A stretch of DNA of 52,022 nucleotides from Burkholderiales bacterium (GTDB taxonomy: Bacteria; Pseudomonadota; Gammaproteobacteria; Burkholderiales; Burkholderiaceae_C), in NCBI GenBank assembly GCA_016213205.1, contig JACRAZ010000093.1:1-52022 (forward strand), in the 5' to 3' direction. This document shows positions 34,288-41,544 of this stretch, in pieces. Positions within the stretch are counted from its first letter, which is position 1; the number at the start of each line of letters is the position of its first letter. The position numbers were made by a program, and so were the translations under genes. Below the pieces are notes generated by a model that worked only from the letters and a program-made list of their open reading frames with translations, was not told the origin of the DNA and ran no database searches.

Positions 34288-34956
34288 TCACTGGTTGACC
34301 GGCGAGGCCGGGTCGAGCAGCAGGGCCATCAGGTGGCGGATCTGGCCTTCGTCGAGCAGCTTCATGTGGCCGAAGCGCGGCATGTTCGAGCAGGCCGCGT
34401 AGGCCTTGCTGTTCCACAGCTTGCCCCAGGTGTACTGCACGATCGCGGCGCTGGCCGGGTCGGCCACGTTCTTCACGCCGCGCAGCTTGCCGTAGTTGTA
34501 CAGGCTGGGGCCGATGGTGCCGAACGAGATCTCCTGCTTGGAGAGCTGGTGGCAGTTGTAGCAACTGCCACCATTGGCCGCCGGTGCGGCGCTGGCGTCG
34601 GTCCAGGTCATGCCGCGGCCGTTCTGGGCGAGCTTTTCACCTTCGCGCCAATCGCCCAGGTACTGGCCGCCGGCGGGCCACTTCACGCTGGCCAGCGCTT
34701 CGGCCTCGATGCGCTGGGCCACCTCGGGCGCGGGCGGCTGCGGCGACGAGCAGGCCTGCTGGCCCAGGTCCTGCGCCAGGCGGTCCATCTTCGCGATGCC
34801 CTGTTCGCGGAACGAGGCCTGGTGCATGGCCAGCGCCTGGGCGTCCAGTTCGGCCGGCGTGGGCATCACCGCGCAGCCCACCAGCAGGGCCGCGGCCGCG
34901 AGGGCGGTGCCGCCGGCGAGCGTGAAGGTCGTGTTCATCGGCAGGGCCCTTTTCAT
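34288..34956 (-). CDS. soxX: Monohaem cytochrome SoxX
   Basis: 222 residues from ATG 34956, which overlaps the soxA stop (ATGA); an in-frame ATG at 34938 is also possible. The signal ends AAAALLVGC, a lipobox-like sequence. An N-terminal extension of about 90 residues, then the haem site GGSCYNCHQLSKQEISFGTIGPSLYNYG (part) and the Met ligand region CSNMPRFGHMKLLDEGQIRHLMALLL, where PRFG is typical of SoxX. It forms the SoxAX c-type cytochrome with SoxA, which couples thiosulfate to the SoxY Cys. Confidence 0.93.
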   Translation of the reverse strand: MKRALPMNTTFTLAGGTALAAAALLVGCAVMPTPAELDAQALAMHQASFREQGIAKMDRLAQDLGQQACSSPQPPAPEVAQRIEAEALASVKWPAGGQYLGDWREGEKLAQNGRGMTWTDASAAPAANGGSCYNCHQLSKQEISFGTIGPSLYNYGKLRGVKNVADPASAAIVQYTWGKLWNSKAYAACSNMPRFGHMKLLDEGQIRHLMALLLDPASPVNQ

Positions 34957-35753
34957 CGCTTGATGGCGGGCGCAATGGATTCCGCACCCTTGGCATTGAC
35001 ACCCATGTAGACCCCCAGCGCCACCGTCACGTCGGAGGCGAAGCCGGGGTAGGGGAAGCGCTGCTGGCGATAGCAGTCGTTGAGCCGCCGCTGCATGCTC
35101 CACAGCTCGCCGCTGGACACGCGGTAGGCCGGCCAGGCGGCAAAGCCGATGCCGTCGCCCGGGTTCTTGGTGAGGTTGGGCAGGTCCTGCAGGCGGATGC
35201 GCTGGCCGTCCACGCCGTGGCAGGAGGCGCAGGAAAAATCCATCGGCCCGCCCCGGAAGAAGAAGGCGCGCTTGCCCAGCTCGTAGAAGCGCTGCTCCTG
35301 CGGATGCGCCTGCGGCAGGTTGAAGCGCTGGCCGCGCGCTTCGGCCGATATCCAGGCCGCCAGGGCCTCCATCGTCTGCTGCTCGCCGCGGCCGAAGGGT
35401 GTCTTCGCGATCTCGGCGGGGTTGAAGCCCTGCAGCGTTTCCATGCAGGTGAGCAGGCGCGATTCGAGGTCCTGCACCCGGCCGGTGTCGGCGAACCAGC
35501 GCGGCAGCTGCACCCACGCGCCCTTGACGACGCCCGGCCCCAGCCCCAGGTCGCAGCGCTCCAGCGTGGCCATCTTGGGGCCGCGGCGGGTCTTCCACAG
35601 CGCCTCGCCCTTGGCCTCGAACAGCTCGGCGGGGTTGCCGTCCTCGAGCAACTTGCGGTATTCGGCAATGCCGTCGGCGGCGGATTTCTGGGCCGCGGCC
35701 GGCAGCACGGCGGCGCCGGCCAGGGCCAGCGCGGCGAGGGTGGCTGGTTTCAT
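34953..35753 (-). CDS. soxA: SoxA, single-haem form
   Basis: 266 residues with a Sec signal (LAALALAGAAVLPAAAQ). Only one CxxCH site is present, FSCASCHGVDGQRIRLQ in the C-terminal half. The N-terminal haem site of diheme SoxA is lost; Cys in LERCDLGLGPG and LLTCMETLQGF remain and could pair as a disulfide, as in other monohaem SoxA proteins. The catalytic Cys lies in LNDCYRQQRFPYPG (C-x4-R-x-PYP-like). ATG 35753 was chosen because the signal peptide starts there. Its stop overlaps soxX and it follows soxZ by 26 bp. Confidence 0.95.
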   Translation of the reverse strand: MKPATLAALALAGAAVLPAAAQKSAADGIAEYRKLLEDGNPAELFEAKGEALWKTRRGPKMATLERCDLGLGPGVVKGAWVQLPRWFADTGRVQDLESRLLTCMETLQGFNPAEIAKTPFGRGEQQTMEALAAWISAEARGQRFNLPQAHPQEQRFYELGKRAFFFRGGPMDFSCASCHGVDGQRIRLQDLPNLTKNPGDGIGFAAWPAYRVSSGELWSMQRRLNDCYRQQRFPYPGFASDVTVALGVYMGVNAKGAESIAPAIKR

Positions 35754-35779
35754 CGTGTCTCCCTGCGATGGACGGTGGA

Positions 35780-36091
35780 TCAGCTGACGGTGGCTTCGTC
35801 GGTGCGCTTGTCGCCGCGGTTGTCCACCCAGCTCACGGCCACCTTGTCGCCCGCCTTGGCGCCCTTGATCGTGAACTGCAGGAACGGGTTCTTCGAGATC
35901 GAGGGGCCCCACTGCGCGGCCAGCACCGGCTTGCCGTTGTGGGTGGCGCTCAGCTCGGTGATGTGCCAGGCCGGGATCACCTTGCCGGCCGCGTCCTTGC
36001 GCTGGCCGGTTTCCATCTCGTGGCTCATCAGCACGCGCACCGTGGCCTTGTCGCCAGCGGCCTGGGCGCGGATTCGCATCGGGTCTGCCAT
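35780..36091 (-). CDS. soxZ: Sulfur carrier partner SoxZ
   Basis: 103 residues without signal peptide, as normal: SoxZ is exported bound to SoxY. The Ig-like fold is typical: MRIRAQAAGDKATVRVLMSHEMETG then IPAWHITELSATHNGKPVLAAQWGPSISKNPFLQF and VSWVDNRGDKRTDEATV (cited in parts). It forms the SoxYZ carrier for sulfur intermediates. A 109-bp spacer, long for this pair, separates it from soxY and holds a strong hairpin. Confidence 0.97.
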   Translation of the reverse strand: MADPMRIRAQAAGDKATVRVLMSHEMETGQRKDAAGKVIPAWHITELSATHNGKPVLAAQWGPSISKNPFLQFTIKGAKAGDKVAVSWVDNRGDKRTDEATVS

Positions 36092-36166
36092 GTCAATTGC
36101 TCCTTGAATTCAATCGGGTACACAGGTGTCCACGGCCTCGCAGAGCTCGGCCGGTTCGTCAGGCGC

Positions 36167-36190
36167 GCAACAGTCCGCAGGGACTGTTGC
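36167..36190 (-). promoter_or_regulatory. Perfect 10-bp hairpin in the soxY-soxZ spacer
   Basis: Arms GCAACAGTCC and GGACTGTTGC with a 4-nt loop, starting 10 bp past the soxY stop. No U-run follows, so termination is not the obvious role; it could mark an RNA processing or stability site that sets the soxY:soxZ ratio. Confidence 0.6.
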
Positions 36191-36200
36191 TCGTCCGGAC

Positions 36201-36665
36201 TCACCCACCACATCCGCCCAGCGTGACCTTGATTTCCTTCTGCGCGAACAGCACCTTGCCATCGCCCATGATGGCCACGGCCATCACGTTGGACGACTGG
36301 CCCATCTTCACCCGGGTGGCGAAGTTGGCCTCGACGGCATCGCTCACGTCGAACACCGCGCACAGCAGGCTGGGGTTCTTCTCCACCAGCACCAGCAGGC
36401 GCTTGACGCCGGGCATCGTGGTGGCGCAGCTCACCGGCACCACGGCGCCGTTCTCGGCGATGTCGGGGCCCTGCAGGGTGACGTCCTTGCTTTCGGTGGG
36501 GGCCGAGGCGCCCAGCGCCTTGAGCACCTCGCCCAGGTTCTTGGCGTCGAAGGCGGCCTGTGCGTAGGCGGCCTGCGCGGCTTCAGGCAGCAGGCCCAGG
36601 CCGCCCAGCAGGCCGGCAAGGGCGGCACTGCGCTGGAGCAGTTCGCGACGGGTTGGCATGGTCAT
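36201..36665 (-). CDS. soxY: Sulfur carrier SoxY
   Basis: 154 residues. Tat signal PTRRELLQRSAALAGLLGGL, cleaved near EAAQAAYA. The Ig-like body holds KDVTLQGPDIAENGAVVPVS and VVPVSCATTMPGVKRLLVLVEKNPS (part). It ends in KVTLGGCGG, the flexible GGCGG arm whose Cys carries sulfur from SoxAX to SoxB and SoxCD. An internal Cys also occurs in SLLCAVF. Two ATGs (36665 and 36659) are possible; the first follows a GGAG-type site. It is 26 bp behind soxD. Confidence 0.97.
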   Translation of the reverse strand: MTMPTRRELLQRSAALAGLLGGLGLLPEAAQAAYAQAAFDAKNLGEVLKALGASAPTESKDVTLQGPDIAENGAVVPVSCATTMPGVKRLLVLVEKNPSLLCAVFDVSDAVEANFATRVKMGQSSNVMAVAIMGDGKVLFAQKEIKVTLGGCGG

Positions 36666-36691
36666 GTTCTCCTTGAACGTGAGCGGTGGAT

Positions 36692-37807
36692 TCACTTGGG
36701 CGCGCCGGCGGCCAGCCACTGCGCGATGGTGCGGGCTTCGTCGTCGGCCAGGGTCTGCGGCGGCATGGGCACGGGGCCCCAGGTGCCGCTGCCGCCGGAC
36801 TTGATGCGCCCGGCCAGGTAGCTGGCCAGGTCGGCACGCTCGGCATGCTTCTTCGCGATGGCACGGAAGGCCGGGCCCACCAGCGGGCTGTCAACCGCGT
36901 GGCAGCCGACACAGGCGTTCTTCTGCAGCAGGGCTTGCACACGGGCATTGTCGCCAGCGGCCGGCTTGGGCGAAGCCGGGGAAACCGCAGACCCTGCCGT
37001 GGCCGGGGCCGCCGCCAGCGCCGCGGGCGGCGCACCGGCCGGGCGGGTGGTGTCGGCGCCGCGCTGGGGCCCCACCAGGCGGTTCTGCTCGGCCAGGTTG
37101 CCATGGTTGTTGCGCGCGTGTTCGGGCAGCAGCGAGGCCACCTGGGTCGGCACCTCGCAGTTGGCCATGCAGGCCACGGGCAGCACGTCGGGCCGCCGGG
37201 TCGTGGCCGGCAGCGACTTGCCCGGCCACAGCGCATGCGCGGTGCTCATGCCCTTGCGGTTGGGCAGCCGGGCCTGGGCCTCGGCCATGGTCTTGTCGGA
37301 CAGCACGAAATTGTCCGGCAGCACGCCGCCCAGGTTCAGCAGGTAGGCGGTGACGGCGTACACCTCGTCGGGCGTCAGCGATTTCGGTGCGTTCCAGGGC
37401 ATCGCGCGGCGGATGTAGTCCCACAGCGTGGAGACGGTGGCCACCTTCATCAGCGTGGTGCGGCCGGGAAAGCCCGGGTCCTTCAGGCGCGCGGCGTGGC
37501 CGGTCTTCACGTCCTCGGCGGTGGTGCCGCCCACCAGCGGCGAGAACACGTTGTTGGCCTCGCCGAACACGCCGTGGCAGGAGGCGCACTTGGCCTCCCA
37601 GACGTCCTGGCCCTGCGCCACCGAGCCGCTGCCGGCCGGCAGGCCCTTGAAATCGGGCCGCACGTCGATGTCCCAGGCGGCCACTTCCTTCGGTGTGGCG
37701 GCGCGGCCGATGCCGGGGTAGCCGGCGGGCGCCGCCTCCTGCGCCACGACGGCGCCGGCGGCGCACAGCGCGAGCGCCACCAGCCAGGACTTATGCGAGT
37801 TGGACAT
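36692..37807 (-). CDS. soxD: Diheme cytochrome SoxD
   Basis: 371 residues with a Sec signal (WLVALALCAAGAVVAQ). Two haem sites: CASCH at 74-78 (EAKCASCHGVFGEANNVFSP) and CVGCH at 299-303 (KNACVGCHAVDSPLVGPAF), separated by a Pro/Ala-rich linker at about 253-285. The first domain is SoxD-type, the second cytochrome c551-like. It takes electrons from SoxC during oxidation of SoxY-bound sulfane. Its first 17 bp overlap the soxC end. Confidence 0.95.
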   Translation of the reverse strand: MSNSHKSWLVALALCAAGAVVAQEAAPAGYPGIGRAATPKEVAAWDIDVRPDFKGLPAGSGSVAQGQDVWEAKCASCHGVFGEANNVFSPLVGGTTAEDVKTGHAARLKDPGFPGRTTLMKVATVSTLWDYIRRAMPWNAPKSLTPDEVYAVTAYLLNLGGVLPDNFVLSDKTMAEAQARLPNRKGMSTAHALWPGKSLPATTRRPDVLPVACMANCEVPTQVASLLPEHARNNHGNLAEQNRLVGPQRGADTTRPAGAPPAALAAAPATAGSAVSPASPKPAAGDNARVQALLQKNACVGCHAVDSPLVGPAFRAIAKKHAERADLASYLAGRIKSGGSGTWGPVPMPPQTLADDEARTIAQWLAAGAPK

Positions 37808-39176
37808 TCTTGACCTCGCCGCTCTCTTGCACCAGCCAGGACTGGATCGCGTTGTTGTGATAGATCGAGCGGGTGCCGCGCACCGCGCGCAGCGCCCGGT
37901 AGCTGGGTTGCACGTGGCCGGTGTCGTCGGTGGCGCGGCTTTGCACGAGGGCGGGCTTGCCGTCCCACACCCAATCGAGGTTGAAGCGGGTGAGGGCCTT
38001 GCTCAGCACCGGCGTCTCCAGCCGCGCGGGGCGCCAGTTGCGGCCGCCGTCCACCGACACGTCCACCCGCTTGACCTTGCCGCGGCCCGACCAGGCCAGG
38101 CCGCTGATGTTGTAGAAGCCCTTGTCCAGCAGCACCTGGCCGCCCGACGGCGTGGTGACCACGCTCTTGCACTCCTGCGTGCTGGAGTACTGGCGGTGCT
38201 GGCCATCGGGCATCAGGTCCACGTAGTGGATGGCCTCGTCCTTGGTGGCCCAGGGCTGGTCGCCCACCTCGATGCGACGCAGGTACTTCACCCAGCTCAC
38301 GCCCTGCACGCCGGGCACCACCAGGCGCAGCGGGTAGCCATTCTCGGGGCGCAGCATCTCGCCGTTCTGGCCGTAGGCCACCAGCACCTCGCCCGATTCC
38401 ACCAGTTCCATCGGGATGGTGCGGGTCATCGAGGAACCATCGGCGCCCTCGCCCAGCACGTAGCGCGCACGCTTGTAGTCCACGCCGCACTGGTCGAGCA
38501 GCAGGCGCAGCGGCACGCCGGTGAACTCGCTGCAGCTGATCATGCCGTGCGTGTACTGCACCGTGGGCACCGCGACATTGCCCCACTCCATGCCCGAGTT
38601 GGCGCCGCACTCGATGAAGTGGAAGCGCGAGACGGCGGGCAGCCGCATGATCTCGTCCACCGTGAAGACCTTGGGTGTCTTCAGCAGCTTGTCGTCGGAG
38701 CCATTGATCATCAGGCGGTGCTTCGACGGATCCACGTCCCACCAGCCCTGGTGGTGGCGCTCGAAGTGCAGCCCGCTGGGCGTGACGATGCCGAACAGGG
38801 ATTGCAGCGGGGCGAAGGACACCGAGGCCTGCGCCGTCTGCGTCAGGCCCGGGCTGGGGCGGCGCTGCACGTTGGCCTCGTACTTCGAGGGCTTGCCGTA
38901 GCCCTCGGTGGCCACCGGCTGGCCCAAGCCCTTGCTGTGCTCGGGCAGGGTCAGGATGTTGGGGTCGCCACCCTCGGCCGGCACCGGGTTGGCCTGGGCC
39001 AGGGCGCCGCTGGCGCCGGCGCCGGCGGCCGCACCGGCCACCGCACCGGCGAAGGCGCGGCGGATGAAGTCGCGCCGGCCCTGCTTCGCCTCTGCGAACA
39101 CGGTACGCACGCCCTCGGGGCCGATGAAGTTCTCGGGCGCCTTGACCAGGCGGCCGGTGGAATCGTTGCGCTGCAA
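37791..39176 (-). CDS. soxC: Sulfane dehydrogenase molybdoprotein SoxC
   Basis: 461 residues. A Tat motif (RRDFIRRAFAGAVAG, about 34-48) lies behind a 33-residue N-extension. The sulfite-oxidase-like core holds the molybdenum Cys190 in FHFIECGANSG and ends in a Mo-cofactor dimerisation domain (VKRVDVSVDGGRNWRPARL). It oxidises the sulfane sulfur on SoxY-Cys with SoxD, delivering six electrons. It is the first gene of soxCDYZAXB and diverges from pmpAB with a 237-bp spacer; a clear sigma-70 promoter for this side was not found. Confidence 0.97.
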   Translation of the reverse strand: MQRNDSTGRLVKAPENFIGPEGVRTVFAEAKQGRRDFIRRAFAGAVAGAAAGAGASGALAQANPVPAEGGDPNILTLPEHSKGLGQPVATEGYGKPSKYEANVQRRPSPGLTQTAQASVSFAPLQSLFGIVTPSGLHFERHHQGWWDVDPSKHRLMINGSDDKLLKTPKVFTVDEIMRLPAVSRFHFIECGANSGMEWGNVAVPTVQYTHGMISCSEFTGVPLRLLLDQCGVDYKRARYVLGEGADGSSMTRTIPMELVESGEVLVAYGQNGEMLRPENGYPLRLVVPGVQGVSWVKYLRRIEVGDQPWATKDEAIHYVDLMPDGQHRQYSSTQECKSVVTTPSGGQVLLDKGFYNISGLAWSGRGKVKRVDVSVDGGRNWRPARLETPVLSKALTRFNLDWVWDGKPALVQSRATDDTGHVQPSYRALRAVRGTRSIYHNNAIQSWLVQESGEVKNVQLA

Positions 39177-39319
39177 GACAGGGGCTCCTCGAGGGCTCGG
39201 TCGTCAGGGGCCGGCGGCGGACCGCCAACCATCACGATATAAGCACATGCGGATATTAAGGCTGTTTGCGGACACCCCGGTGGGTACAAACCCGCAGCGC
39301 GACCGTCGCAATTTGCTCA

Positions 39320-39335
39320 ATCAGCATGCGCTGAT
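39320..39335. promoter_or_regulatory. Inverted repeat ATCAGC-ATGC-GCTGAT in the sox-pmp spacer
   Basis: A perfect 6-4-6 dyad, 31 bp (about three helical turns) from the start of the ATACCC dyad at 39351. It lies just upstream of the pmpA -35 box. The shared 6-4-6 plan but different half-sites suggest a second regulator or an activator site. Confidence 0.45.
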
Positions 39336-39342
39336 GTAAAGC

Positions 39343-39371
39343 TGGACATGATACCCAGCGAGGTATATAAA
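39343..39371 (+). promoter_or_regulatory. Sigma-70 promoter of pmpA
   Basis: TGGACA (39343-39348), 17-bp spacer, TATAAA (39366-39371). The start site would be near 39378, which rules out the ATG at 39348 as the pmpA start. Confidence 0.7.
39351..39366. promoter_or_regulatory. Operator-like dyad ATACCC-AGCG-AGGTAT
   Basis: It fills the spacer between the -35 and -10 boxes. Five of six half-site pairs match, and both length and half-sites equal the dyad at 17017-17032. A repressor bound here would block RNA polymerase; the CsoR-family protein at 17369-17659 is the natural candidate. Confidence 0.6.
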
Positions 39372-39413
39372 TCAAGCCCCGCCGTCCTGCCGACGCACAT
39401 CGGCCCGCCCGCC

Positions 39414-39971
39414 ATGCACCCTGCCGCCCCCCGCCCCACCACCGCCACGGTGCCGGCACCGGCCTGCGCCGTGCGGCCCTTCTGGGCCCCCTGGAAGGCC
39501 GGCCTGGCGCTGGGTGCGGTGCTGTTGCTGAGCTTCGTGCTCACCGGCCACGGGCTGGGCGCCACCGGCTTCACCACGCGGCTGGTGGCCTGGGCCGGCG
39601 GCTCGGTGGCCCCGGTGGCCACCCAGGCCAATGCCTACCTCGGCCCGATGCTCGAGGACGGCCACCCGCTGGCGGCCTGGATCAGCTGGCAGGTGCTGGG
39701 CATGGCACTGGGGGCCCTGTTCGCCGCCTGGCGGGCCGGCCGGCTGCGGCTGCAGGTGGATGGTGAACGCGCGCTCGGACGGCCGCGCCGGCTGGCGATG
39801 GCCTTGCTCGGCGGCATGGCCGCCGGCTTCGGCGCACGCATCTCGGCCGGCTGCACCAGCGGGCTGGGCCTGTCGGGCGCGGCCACGCTCAGCCTGGCCG
39901 GCTTCGTGTTCCTGGGCGCGTTTTTTGCCACCGGCCTGATCGTCAGCCGCCTGGTGCGGGGGGTGCAGTGA
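39414..39971 (+). CDS. YeeE/YedE half-transporter (PmpA-like)
   Basis: 185 residues from ATG 39414 (MHPAAPRPTT). An in-frame ATG at 39348 lies inside the promoter and is rejected. Four to five hydrophobic helices include WKAGLALGAVLLLSFVL, WISWQVLGMALGALFAAW and the signature GGMAAGFGARISAGCTSGLGLSG with its conserved Cys. Split YeeE/YedE pairs (PmpA/PmpB) are frequent in bacterial sulfur-oxidation loci and form one transporter. The stop overlaps the next ATG (TGATG), so the halves are coupled. Confidence 0.9.
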   Translation: MHPAAPRPTTATVPAPACAVRPFWAPWKAGLALGAVLLLSFVLTGHGLGATGFTTRLVAWAGGSVAPVATQANAYLGPMLEDGHPLAAWISWQVLGMALGALFAAWRAGRLRLQVDGERALGRPRRLAMALLGGMAAGFGARISAGCTSGLGLSGAATLSLAGFVFLGAFFATGLIVSRLVRGVQ

Positions 39972-40570
39972 TGGGCGAGATCACTTCCGGCCTGCTGTGC
40001 GGCGCGCTGTTCGGTTATGTGCTGGAGAGCGCCGGCTTCGGCAGCCCCTGCAAGCTGACGGCGCAGTTCCGCCTCACCGACTGGTCGGTGTTCAAGGTGA
40101 TGTTCAGCGCCATCGTGTTCACCGCGATCGGCCTCGCGCTGCTCACCGGCACCGGCCTGCTCGCGGCCGACAGCCTGTTCGTGCCGCCCGCCTTCCTGGG
40201 CGCCGCGGCGCTGGGCGGCGTGCTGGTGGGCGCGGGCTTTGCCGTCGGCGGCTACTGCCCCGGCACCTCGGTGGTGGGGCTGGTGTCGGGCCGGCTCGAC
40301 GCGCTGGTGTTCCTGCTCGGCCTGTTGCTGGGCACCAGCTTGTTTGCCGGCGGCTTCGGCGCGCTGGAATCGCTCACCACCGCCGGCGAATTTGCCGCCG
40401 CCGACACGCTGCCGGATTGGCTGCACCTGCCCGCGTGGGCCGTGGATGCGGTGCTGGTGCTGGCCGCGCTGGGCGTGTTCTGGCTCGGCGGGCGGTTCGA
40501 GCGCCGCGCAGGCGGTCCGGTCACCGCCGAGCAGGCCGTGGCCGGCGCCGATGCCACGCCCAGGCCCTGA
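39971..40570 (+). CDS. YeeE/YedE half-transporter (PmpB-like)
   Basis: 199 residues with five to six hydrophobic helices. Family signatures: SGLLCGALFGYVLESAGFGSPCKL at the start, ALGGVLVGAGFAVGGYCPGTSVVGL in the middle, each with the functional-type Cys. It should pair with PmpA to make a complete channel for thiosulfate or a related sulfur species. The ATG at 39971 overlaps the PmpA stop. Confidence 0.9.
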   Translation: MGEITSGLLCGALFGYVLESAGFGSPCKLTAQFRLTDWSVFKVMFSAIVFTAIGLALLTGTGLLAADSLFVPPAFLGAAALGGVLVGAGFAVGGYCPGTSVVGLVSGRLDALVFLLGLLLGTSLFAGGFGALESLTTAGEFAAADTLPDWLHLPAWAVDAVLVLAALGVFWLGGRFERRAGGPVTAEQAVAGADATPRP

Positions 40571-40610
40571 CCCCGTGTTCCACCCCTTCCCCGTGATCGA
40601 GGAGTTCTGC

Positions 40611-40865
40611 ATGACCCGTCGTCGTTCCCCCCTGGCCGTGGCCGCGCTGGCCGCAGCGCTCGGCAGCATCACCGCCGCCCAGAGCGCCGTGGCCGCCGAG
40701 CCCGCCAAGGCCGCCGCCTCCGCCGCCGCCGCCTCGGGCCCCTGCGCCGCCCGCAAGGGCGCTGCCAACCCCTGCGGCCCGGCCACCCGCAAACGGGCCA
40801 CCAACCCCTGTGGCCCGGCCAACCCCTGCGGGCCGAAGAAAAAGACCAAGGGCGAGGCAGGTTGA
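40611..40865 (+). CDS. Small secreted Cys protein with NPCGP repeats
   Basis: 84 residues. Signal peptide MTRRRSPLAVAALAAALGSI to about Ala29. The mature part of some 55 residues has four Cys: one in SGPCAARKG (45) and three in NPCGP units at 53-57, 65-69 and 71-75, ending in a Lys-rich tail KKKTKG. No other domain is visible. A strong GAGGAG site lies before the ATG. I do not know a function; exposed Cys in Pro-Cys-Gly turns could bind metal or carry sulfane sulfur. It sits between pmpB (40 bp) and the next gene (5 bp). Confidence 0.8.
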   Translation: MTRRRSPLAVAALAAALGSITAAQSAVAAEPAKAAASAAAASGPCAARKGAANPCGPATRKRATNPCGPANPCGPKKKTKGEAG

Positions 40866-40870
40866 CGCCG

Positions 40871-41515
40871 ATGCACGCCGACACGATGACCCCCCGCCTG
40901 GCCGCTGCCGAAGTGCTGGCCACGCAGCTGGACTACGCCCAGCGCGGCCGCAGCCTGGCCCAGGCCGCGCTGGCCGGCGCCCGCCACTTCGTCGAGTGGG
41001 CGCACTATCCGCAGGACGACTGCGTGGACCGCCGCCACGGTGCGCGCTTCTTCTATCACGCACATGACGCGGCCGAGCGTGCGCCCAACGAGCATGGCCA
41101 CTTCCACGTCTTCGTGACGCACGCGGACACGGTGGTGCACCTGGTGGGCATCTCGATCGATGCCAACGGCCTGCCCACGCGCCTGTTCACCACCAACGGC
41201 TGGGTGACCGGCGGCGCCTGGCTCGACGCCGGCGCGATGCAGCCGCTGCTGGCGGGCTTCTCGCTGCAGGCGGCCGGGCGGCTGGCACCCCTGGCGCGCT
41301 GGATCAGCGGCATGGTGCACCTGTACCAGGCGCAGATCGCCGAGCTGCTGCACGAGCGCGACCTGACGCTGGCCGCCTGGGTGCGCCAGCACGCACCCGC
41401 CGGCGGCCTGGCAGGCGCGCTGCAGGACCGTGCGGTGCACATCGTCAGCCAGCGGCCGGTGTCGCTGCTGGCCCGGCTGGACGAGATGATGCCGGCCCCC
41501 GGGGCCGGCGCCTGA
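40871..41515 (+). CDS. Uncharacterised His-rich protein in the pmp operon
   Basis: 214 residues, no signal peptide. A conserved-looking core contains VEWAHYPQDDCVDRRHGARFFYHAH then APNEHGHFHVFV (parts), giving seven His and several acidic residues within about 55 positions, a likely metal site. Later comes the helical stretch WISGMVHLYQAQIAELLHERD. It may belong to the DUF6969 family, but I am not certain. A TTG start at 40862 would overlap the previous stop; ATG 40871 is preferred. Confidence 0.75.
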   Translation: MHADTMTPRLAAAEVLATQLDYAQRGRSLAQAALAGARHFVEWAHYPQDDCVDRRHGARFFYHAHDAAERAPNEHGHFHVFVTHADTVVHLVGISIDANGLPTRLFTTNGWVTGGAWLDAGAMQPLLAGFSLQAAGRLAPLARWISGMVHLYQAQIAELLHERDLTLAAWVRQHAPAGGLAGALQDRAVHIVSQRPVSLLARLDEMMPAPGAGA

Positions 41516-41544
41516 TCCCCCTTCACTTGCACAGGAGTGTCGTC

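Noticed and set aside
32395..35010. 871-codon plus-strand frame opposite soxB-soxX
   Set aside because: It is antisense to clear sox genes and shows typical shadow composition.
39237..39258. TAATAT and TTATAT as -10 boxes for soxC
   Set aside because: No acceptable -35 was found at 16-18 bp for either, so no sox promoter is claimed.
39348..39413. Upstream ATG start for pmpA adding 22 residues
   Set aside because: It lies within the promoter and operator and upstream of the predicted transcript start.
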